Assembly: GCA_028289455.1 (NCBI GenBank)
Contig: JANQPN010000055.1
Location: forward strand, 1 to 64,000
DNA length: 64,000 bases
DNA from: Wenzhouxiangellaceae bacterium
GTDB taxonomy: Bacteria > Pseudomonadota > Gammaproteobacteria > Xanthomonadales > Wenzhouxiangellaceae
Reading direction: 5' to 3'
The translations under genes were made by a program, and so were the position numbers. How positions within the stretch are numbered: the first letter of the stretch is position 1; every line of letters starts with the position of its first letter. Of this stretch, positions 54,997 through 61,906 are shown in pieces. Below the pieces are notes generated by a model. It worked only from the letters and a program-made list of their open reading frames with translations. It was not told the origin of the DNA and searched no databases.

Positions 54997-57225
54997 CTAT
55001 CTTTTGCCCATCACCATGAAAGTGAATGCTGCATCCTGTCCCTGACCGGTTTCAAAACCTTCCACGTCATGGGTATGGATTTCAAAACCACCGGTTGTAA
55101 CGCTATGCACCGAGGCTATGTTGTCGTCATGTCCGAATGGGGATGTCACGACATACGGCGTTGCGGTAAAGCCTTCTGTAAAACTAACCAGGTACCTTCC
55201 TGCCAGGAGCCTTACAGAAACAAATCCATCACCCTGCGCAATCGTCCCGTTGCTGTTGATTCGGCCAACGACAATGCGCAGATTTTCAGAACTACCAGGT
55301 GCATACAGGCTGCCCAGGTCACCCAGTTTGATATCGCCACGCACATCCAGCTTGGCTGACGGTAGATTGGTACCGATACCGGTGTCTCCATCATCTTTTA
55401 CAACAAAGCGGCTGGCACCCGATGAATGCACTGCAAAGTCACCACCTTCGAGCTGCATATGCAAAGTAGAGGTGGAATTGTTGTTGCGTGCCTGAATCTC
55501 ATTGCGATCCAGACCCAGGTTCTGATTCCCCTGCTCACCAATAATCAGATAGCCGGTGCCATCGTTGCTGTTGACATCACTGCCGGTCGCCACATGCAGC
55601 GTAGCTAAAGGATTATTCGTCCCCAGCCCCACTTTCTGTTCATCAATAACCAGTGAATTTACCCCCTCATTATTGATGGTGATTTTCTTTGAAATTCTGG
55701 ACCAGTAGATTGATGACGAATGAATGCCGTCGTTGCCGAAACGCAGTTCTGTTGCGTGATTGGGAGAGGTGCTGTTGATGTCCAGAAACAGATCAGGGTC
55801 ATCACCCTTGATATGTAACTGGGTTGTCGGCTCATCGGTTCCTACACCAACATTCCCGCCGGTGGCAATATGCAGTCGGCTGACACCAGCCGCAGTTTCA
55901 ACAACATTCACAGCATCCTGATTCGGCCCCATGTTGACCTGCCATAATGGTGCAGCGGCAGCATTTTCCAATGCCAGCAGTTCGCTCTGCTCACCAATAC
56001 CACGTATCGTCAGCGGCGCCGACAACGCAGTGTCCACCGCGCCTATGCCGACTTTGCCGTCATCCTGAAACACCACTTGGATTTTCTGTTGGTCCAATGG
56101 GAAATCAAGATCACACAAATCGCCACCTTCAACCACAGCCTGGGCAATGCTCAAACGGTTGCGGCCATCTTCGCTTTCACCCAGCAACAGTTGCAGGTCT
56201 ACGCCGTTTTTCGGGTTGGCATCATTACGTTGCAGCAGCACAGCTGAACTCTCAGGTATGTTGACACCGTCGACAGTCCGGGCGATGAAATCACGGCCAT
56301 CAGTTTCACGAAACTCCAACCGGCTACCAAACAGTCGCAAGTCACCAGTAACCCTGGTATTACCTTCCAGCCAGATCAGCTCTCGCGCCAGTAACTCATT
56401 TTCACACAGATAAAAATCCGCGCCCTTGGGAACACCCTGACTGCACAATGCATCAGCAACATCTCCGGGGTCTGCCGGCGTATGCCGATTGCGCAACCTG
56501 ATCAGCCCATCGGCCGCCAGCAGCGATTCCGCTACAACACCAACATAACGCCGCTTACGGCGACTGCGGACACGCTGTTCTTCGGTCAACGGCTGAAAGG
56601 ATCCGGGTACACCGCCCTGCCAGCGCACATGGCCAAGCGGCACCAGCCATAAAGCGTCATCATCATTTTCCGGAAATACCTGATGCGCCACTGACCCGTC
56701 ACAGATCAACGGCGCATCGGGATTCGGCTGGCGCAATGCTTCGCGTGCATCCAGAACATTGAACCCATTGACATCAACACCGCTTTGCCGCTCCAGAATG
56801 CTGTTGCGCGGCCCGGCTTCGATGGCAAACGATTCATTCACCCGGGCAAATACATCTTCTTCCGAGCAGACTTCAAATCCCTTGCGCACGCCTTCACGCT
56901 CACTTTGATCGTAGCGAATCCAAACTTCAACTTCGCCACTGGCTGCTCCGGAAAACTGAGCACCGTCCAGGCGCGTTTGTTCGGATACCACGATCAGACG
57001 GCCATATCCATCAAAGGCCAGACCGGGCTGGACGAATACATCCAGCGTGCCATCAGCTGCTTCTGCTTCCACCAGGTCCAGACCAATTGCAATGCCCCAG
57101 GAATGTTGCCCCAGGGTCTGTCGTGCGTTTTGTTCACGAAAGTAACTGACCAACGCGGACAGATCATCTGCGCCCAGGTATTGACCTTCAAAAAAAGCCG
57201 GCCTTTCAGCTGCAGTTTGCGTCAT
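54997..57225 (-). CDS. Tail-fibre-like protein with shared N-terminal module
   Basis: 742 residues. Residues about 9-90 are the module shared with the next two upstream genes (FFEGQYLGADDLSALVSYF, HSWGIAIGLDL, VQPGLAFDGYGRLIVV). A beta-rich middle follows, then four fibre-type repeats of the form VGxGTxxPxxxLxxxG (VGIGAVDTALSAPLTIRG, VGVGTDEPTTQLHIKG, VGLGTNNPLATLHVATG, TGIGTNLPSAKLDVRG), as in phage tail fibres and adhesins. The C-terminus (YVVTSPFGHDDN, THDVEGFETGQGQDAAFTF) could be the receptor-binding or trimer tip. It occupies the Afp13 (fibre) position before the tape-measure gene. Confidence 0.72.
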   Translation of the reverse strand: MTQTAAERPAFFEGQYLGADDLSALVSYFREQNARQTLGQHSWGIAIGLDLVEAEAADGTLDVFVQPGLAFDGYGRLIVVSEQTRLDGAQFSGAASGEVEVWIRYDQSEREGVRKGFEVCSEEDVFARVNESFAIEAGPRNSILERQSGVDVNGFNVLDAREALRQPNPDAPLICDGSVAHQVFPENDDDALWLVPLGHVRWQGGVPGSFQPLTEEQRVRSRRKRRYVGVVAESLLAADGLIRLRNRHTPADPGDVADALCSQGVPKGADFYLCENELLARELIWLEGNTRVTGDLRLFGSRLEFRETDGRDFIARTVDGVNIPESSAVLLQRNDANPKNGVDLQLLLGESEDGRNRLSIAQAVVEGGDLCDLDFPLDQQKIQVVFQDDGKVGIGAVDTALSAPLTIRGIGEQSELLALENAAAAPLWQVNMGPNQDAVNVVETAAGVSRLHIATGGNVGVGTDEPTTQLHIKGDDPDLFLDINSTSPNHATELRFGNDGIHSSSIYWSRISKKITINNEGVNSLVIDEQKVGLGTNNPLATLHVATGSDVNSNDGTGYLIIGEQGNQNLGLDRNEIQARNNNSTSTLHMQLEGGDFAVHSSGASRFVVKDDGDTGIGTNLPSAKLDVRGDIKLGDLGSLYAPGSSENLRIVVGRINSNGTIAQGDGFVSVRLLAGRYLVSFTEGFTATPYVVTSPFGHDDNIASVHSVTTGGFEIHTHDVEGFETGQGQDAAFTFMVMGKR

Positions 57226-57235
57226 GATCTAACCC

Positions 57236-59251
57236 TCATTTTTTTCCGGTTTTTTTACTGACGGATTTCTTGCTACTGGATTTCCTCAGCGTTTTTTTTG
57301 CAGCCTTTTTAGCCGTCTTCTTCTTGGTGGCGGTTTTTTTGCGTGACGGTTTTTTTGCCGGCTTGGCTTTACGCGTCACTTTTACACTCTCAGCTACTGC
57401 CTGGTTGCTTGATTGCAGCGAATTGATTAACTGCTGCTGCTGTTGCAGCTGTTTTTCCATATCCGCTACACGATTTTGCAAACCGGCGTTATCTGACGGC
57501 GCTGCAAATAGGCTACTGCTGTCCAGCAAGGCCGACATCAGCCCGCCATCACCCTTATCCTGCCTGAAGCCGGAAGCAAGCAATGGCTTGGCAAGGCTGT
57601 TCAACAACAGGAACTGCGGCAGATTGCGTTGTTCAATTTTTTCCAGGCCTGGTTGTTCCGTGGAAATTTTGAATCGGGTCATGCTGTTTAAAAATGATGC
57701 CGGATCCACATCCTTGTCAATGCGTGCGAAACTGGCACCGAAAAACCGACCTACTGACCTTAGTTCACGCCCCAGATTGAATTGCGGATTCAGGCGATTG
57801 CTGGCTCTTGCCTGGCTGCCAGAACCGGCGGTTCCAGCGTTATTGTCAGCAAACCCCAATGCCTCGACACTGGTCTCTTCGATGTTCGGGTCGAAGCCTG
57901 TTTCAGTACTTCCACGCCGGTTGTCAAAAGATATACGATCAGCAAAATTAAAGCCTTCGCAACATAATCTATCCAGCGCATTACGGAACATTTGACCTAT
58001 CGGCACAATGCTCCACCAATAACACATGCTTGGCCATGTAGTGACCAGCTTGCGGCATAAAGTCCAGTTGCACACACTGACAATTTCGCAATCCTTGCCA
58101 CGCACTTTGACGGATGCCAATGGCACGCGCGGATCTGAAGTTGCTTCAGGCGCGGGTGGCAGTAATGCCAGACACAGGCAGTTGAACATACCTTCGATAA
58201 GTATCAGCCCCAACTGATAAAGGGTCTCAACAAAGCGTTCAGCAAACAGGTCGGTATTCGGATTGGGGCAAATGATTGTATGCAATTCTCTGAGCACCTC
58301 ACAGTTGGTTCCCGGGTGCCGTGAAAAGTAACTGATCATTGCTTCACGCGTGCGACAACACCATTGATGCCAGGCTGCGGAATTCTCATTGACACTGTCT
58401 ATTGTCGGATCCTGGGATGGCGGCTGCGGAATGCTGCTGAATAAATCCTGTACACAGCACATAAACTGCTCACCCAGCTTCCCGCCGAATGACAGATCAT
58501 CATCATCGTCATCAAAGCCGCCCTGGGGATCATCCGTTTCCGGTTTGCGGAAGACATCGAATTGATAACCTTCGCATACAATAGTCGGTTCGCATTCGGC
58601 TGGCGCACTTCTGGGTTTTATACCTGCACCGGCTGTGGCTCCAGCACCCTTACCGCAGTTACAGCTGCCCTGGCCACCACAGTTGCCATTGCAGTTACCG
58701 TTGCAATTACCATTTCCCTGGCACTGGCATGCGCCACCGGGTTTGCCACAGGCACAACCGCCACGTAAGGCTGTTATGCCACGACTGGGAAATTCTGCAT
58801 AGCGGATCGCCAGAATCCACTCTTCTTCCAGATCATCGCAACCGTCGCTGCCCGGCACACTGAAAGGCTGGCAGTCAATGCTGTCACGATCCTGCTGTTT
58901 GCATTGGCGGATCAACGCACAAATATCTACCGGCGTGTCCTCACAGACCACAATGTCATCCCCGCATGGACTGATGGCATAGCCTTCGGTAACCTTAACC
59001 TGCCCGCAGGGATCGCATAAAACCTTCAATCCGTTAACCACGCCCCAGCCATGCAGATTGCGGTTATGCAGCTGATTTTTTTTCTTGATGTATTGATCCA
59101 GCCGGTTCAAATCCTGTTCGCTGAGTAACTGACCGGCAAAGAATCGTGGCCGGCAGAGACATTCCAGCGCGCCGCAATCCGGACAGGCCGGTGTTTTTTT
59201 AACCTTGGGCGGCGGAGAACAGGGTGCCTGAGTAAATGCAGTCGTAGCCAT
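57236..59251 (-). CDS. eCIS structural protein with shared N-terminal module and histone-like tail
   Basis: 671 residues. Two N-terminal Cys pairs (CPDCGALECLC) precede the shared module (RFFAGQLLSEQDLNRLDQYI, HNRNLHGWGVVNGLKV, VTEGYAISPCGDDIVV). A Gly/Asn/Cys repeat region lies at 58651-58756, then a long Cys-containing globular region, a Gln-rich coiled coil (MEKQLQQQQQLINSLQSS), and a C-terminal tail of about 48 residues dominated by Lys/Ala/Ser/Thr (57239-57382), like histone H1. It lies between the propeller/collagen protein (3 bp) and the fibre gene (10 bp). Probably a particle component; the tail may bind nucleic acid or an acidic partner. Confidence 0.65.
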   Translation of the reverse strand: MATTAFTQAPCSPPPKVKKTPACPDCGALECLCRPRFFAGQLLSEQDLNRLDQYIKKKNQLHNRNLHGWGVVNGLKVLCDPCGQVKVTEGYAISPCGDDIVVCEDTPVDICALIRQCKQQDRDSIDCQPFSVPGSDGCDDLEEEWILAIRYAEFPSRGITALRGGCACGKPGGACQCQGNGNCNGNCNGNCGGQGSCNCGKGAGATAGAGIKPRSAPAECEPTIVCEGYQFDVFRKPETDDPQGGFDDDDDDLSFGGKLGEQFMCCVQDLFSSIPQPPSQDPTIDSVNENSAAWHQWCCRTREAMISYFSRHPGTNCEVLRELHTIICPNPNTDLFAERFVETLYQLGLILIEGMFNCLCLALLPPAPEATSDPRVPLASVKVRGKDCEIVSVCNWTLCRKLVTTWPSMCYWWSIVPIGQMFRNALDRLCCEGFNFADRISFDNRRGSTETGFDPNIEETSVEALGFADNNAGTAGSGSQARASNRLNPQFNLGRELRSVGRFFGASFARIDKDVDPASFLNSMTRFKISTEQPGLEKIEQRNLPQFLLLNSLAKPLLASGFRQDKGDGGLMSALLDSSSLFAAPSDNAGLQNRVADMEKQLQQQQQLINSLQSSNQAVAESVKVTRKAKPAKKPSRKKTATKKKTAKKAAKKTLRKSSSKKSVSKKTGKK
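58651..58756 (-). repeat. Gly/Asn/Cys-rich coding repeat
   Basis: The encoded segment contains repeated NGNC, GNC and CxC units (for example CQGNGNCNGNCNGNC) inside the 671-residue gene. Short tandem units in the DNA suggest slippage-prone expansion; many Cys could bind metal or form disulfides. Confidence 0.7.
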
Positions 59252-59254
59252 TGC

Positions 59255-61882
59255 TTATCTCCGTAATCCTGTTATACCGATGCGCCGTGCCATTTCGGCA
59301 GCACGTGAAAAGCCGGTGTTGTCGTCGTCATCCTGGTTATTGAGTTGCAGCAACAATACCCAGCTTTCGAATGTGCCTCCTTCAATGCCGTCGCCCGTTT
59401 TATAGTTGTCATCGGGGTTGGGGTTACCGGTTGTGCTGGGGCGTAACCACGGTTGTATGTGGTCGAAATCCCCGCTGCGAAATTCCTCAGTATCCAGGTG
59501 CCTGCCGCGAATGAAATCACCATTCACGAATACCCTTATGAAACCAACACCTACATTATCTGTAATTTCCCGGATAGCTCGGGCCGGATCGGTGAAGGTC
59601 AGCTGTACTCCATTGACCTGATTGACTGAGTCCGGTACCGGTTGAAAGCTCAACCCGCCATCATTTTGACCTCCGATAAACTCGGGATTAAACCTGCTGG
59701 CATGGTCACATGGCGGGCCATTGATGAACTCAAGCCCATTAAATTCATCGATACTTAATGAACACCAGCATTCGGTTTCAAAGTTGAAATAAAGCACTTC
59801 GATGCTGCCTGCGTGTAAATCATCCCGTACCACCGGTGTATCAAAACCGATCACCAGTCCCTGTGATTGCAGGTACTCCATGGTCATGGCTTCGTCAGCA
59901 GTAAATCGAGTGCCCACTGAATGTGTCCAATTGATAAAACAGATGTGCGGCAGATTCGTATCTATACCTATGCCATCTTCACCGTCTTCACCGTCTTCTC
60001 CATTCTCACCGTTCTGGCCGTTTTGACCATCCAGGCCATTCTGGCCATCCTGACCCGGCGGTCCGGGCGGCCCCTGCTCACCGGCGCCACCGCCTCCGCA
60101 GCAGTTGTCCAGGATGCACTTGATGGCCTCAGCCAATGACTGAGTGCTGGGTAAAACCTGTCGATGCAGGCTGTTGTCTATACGGGCTGTATTAGCCGCC
60201 TCATCTGCGCCCGGTTCAGGAGGCGGATCAACCGGATCTACCAGTTGATTACCCGGCCGGTAATTTTCCATAGTGGCCAGTACCAGGCAGTCAGACGTTT
60301 CACAATCGGGACAATCATTGATATTGCAGAGCAATTCTCGGCAATCCTGCTCAGTGATTTCCAGCACTGCAATACCACCGGCATCAGGCACTGCCAGATC
60401 TTCGGCATAGGGTATATACAGGCGCCGACCCGCAGTTGTTAACACCAGTTGCCTGGATAAATTACCAACCTTAACCGGCTCTCCGGGTATAACAGGTTCT
60501 CCCTGCAGCACCCGCTGAAGATTGATGGCATGAACCAGGTTATCAGTGCCATCAGATTCCAGCAGATAAGCCCAGTGACCACCTTCACTGACAGCCACAC
60601 GCCTTCCGGTAAATCCCAGGGAAGCACTCTCCACCACACTGCCGCCAACCGGATCAATCACATGTAATGTCTGTGCCGCATGGTCGGGCGCTATAATCCG
60701 GTCAGGTCCGCTGCTGTTCAGCATCGCTATCCAGTTCAACGATACGCCAGGCAAGGCCGTTACCTGTGGGTCAAGCCCGTTCACATCGATATTAACCTGA
60801 TGCAGGTTACCGCTATCAAATTCGGAGATATACACAGTAACCCCATCCTGGGCCACTGCCATATCCCGCAGATTAGCGCCAATGTTGGCTTTCTGGGCAT
60901 TGGGTAAAGCCGCAGGATCGGGTACACCGGCCTCCCAAACCCTGACTTTTCCGTCGGCCCGAAATACCGCAATCAGTCTTCCATCAGGTGCGCAGGCAAG
61001 CGACACTTTATTATTAATGCTGGCGGGAATCTCAGCTCCGCGTACCGGCCCATCGGACAACGTATTGTCACCACTGGTATCAAATACCCATAATTCCGAA
61101 TTGCCCTGATCCAGACCATCGGCATGAGTGGTAATCAGATACAGCTGATTACCATCAGGTGCTACGGCAATTGCCAGTGCAGGCCGGTTTATGGCGAATG
61201 AATCCTCAATCGCCAGGTTGTTGGTGCTTACCTGATAGATATTGGCCTGATCACCTGAAGTGATGGTATACAACCGCCCGCTGGCTTCATGCAGAACGGC
61301 CTCACGGGCATGCGCGATATTGACCGTGGAAGCCCAGTCAAGCGCAGGCTGAAGTACCGGTTGCGCATCAATTTCAGGGTCTATGGCCAGCTCTATACGG
61401 TAACTTTCCAGAATCCTGTTGGGTGCGCACTGGGTATCATCACAACCACACTCGTCATACAGAACCGGAATGTCTTCGGTCGGGCACTCCCGGTAACATA
61501 TACGCAATTGCAGCGTATGCGCCTCATCATTATTTTGCTGCAGCAATTCCTGTAATTCAGGAAAAGCATGCAGATCGATCACTTCCGGCTCGGTGACCAG
61601 AATTTCTTTACCACAGCAATCGATGGCGGTTCCCGGCTGCAATATGACATAACGGTCACGGCAGGCTGGATTGTCGTGCTGCACGATCTGCAGCCCGCAG
61701 ACAATGCCGCTGCCGTGCAACCGCTGATTGTGCAATCGCAGCTTCTCCATAAAGTAGTGCTGCTCGTCGGTGAAATCCCGCTCCACCATCAGCTTGCCGG
61801 TGAAGTAATTATTCCGTGTATAGGTTTCGGCCTTACAGTTGGGGCATGTTGTTGCTTGCTTGCTCATTGCCTGTTCATCCAC
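59255..61882 (-). CDS. eCIS structural protein: shared module, beta-propeller, collagen-like repeat
   Basis: 875 residues. N-terminal zinc-ribbon-like CPNC (14-17), the shared module (NYFTGKLMVERDFTDEQHYF, HNQRLHGSGIVCGLQI, LQPGTAIDCCGKEILV), a YncE/WD-like beta-propeller (about 175-520, with repeated LxxAPDGRL and VAQDGVTVYISE motifs), a Cys cluster, a 13-triplet collagen-like Gly-X-Y stretch (59966-60082), and a beta-rich C-terminal domain. It starts at ATG 61882, or possibly 61867 (MSKQATTCPN). It follows the tail protein by 24 bp. Likely a surface-exposed baseplate decoration or receptor-binding protein. Confidence 0.65.
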   Translation of the reverse strand: MDEQAMSKQATTCPNCKAETYTRNNYFTGKLMVERDFTDEQHYFMEKLRLHNQRLHGSGIVCGLQIVQHDNPACRDRYVILQPGTAIDCCGKEILVTEPEVIDLHAFPELQELLQQNNDEAHTLQLRICYRECPTEDIPVLYDECGCDDTQCAPNRILESYRIELAIDPEIDAQPVLQPALDWASTVNIAHAREAVLHEASGRLYTITSGDQANIYQVSTNNLAIEDSFAINRPALAIAVAPDGNQLYLITTHADGLDQGNSELWVFDTSGDNTLSDGPVRGAEIPASINNKVSLACAPDGRLIAVFRADGKVRVWEAGVPDPAALPNAQKANIGANLRDMAVAQDGVTVYISEFDSGNLHQVNIDVNGLDPQVTALPGVSLNWIAMLNSSGPDRIIAPDHAAQTLHVIDPVGGSVVESASLGFTGRRVAVSEGGHWAYLLESDGTDNLVHAINLQRVLQGEPVIPGEPVKVGNLSRQLVLTTAGRRLYIPYAEDLAVPDAGGIAVLEITEQDCRELLCNINDCPDCETSDCLVLATMENYRPGNQLVDPVDPPPEPGADEAANTARIDNSLHRQVLPSTQSLAEAIKCILDNCCGGGGAGEQGPPGPPGQDGQNGLDGQNGQNGENGEDGEDGEDGIGIDTNLPHICFINWTHSVGTRFTADEAMTMEYLQSQGLVIGFDTPVVRDDLHAGSIEVLYFNFETECWCSLSIDEFNGLEFINGPPCDHASRFNPEFIGGQNDGGLSFQPVPDSVNQVNGVQLTFTDPARAIREITDNVGVGFIRVFVNGDFIRGRHLDTEEFRSGDFDHIQPWLRPSTTGNPNPDDNYKTGDGIEGGTFESWVLLLQLNNQDDDDNTGFSRAAEMARRIGITGLRR
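59966..60082 (-). repeat. Collagen-like Gly-X-Y coding repeat
   Basis: Thirteen consecutive Gly-X-Y triplets from GEQGPPGPP through GQDGQNGLD to GEDGEDGEDGIG, moving from Pro-rich to acidic. Such segments form trimeric triple helices in phage fibres and bacterial adhesins. Confidence 0.9.
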
Positions 61883-61906
61883 TTGTCAGTTAGTTCTTGC
61901 CGCCTG

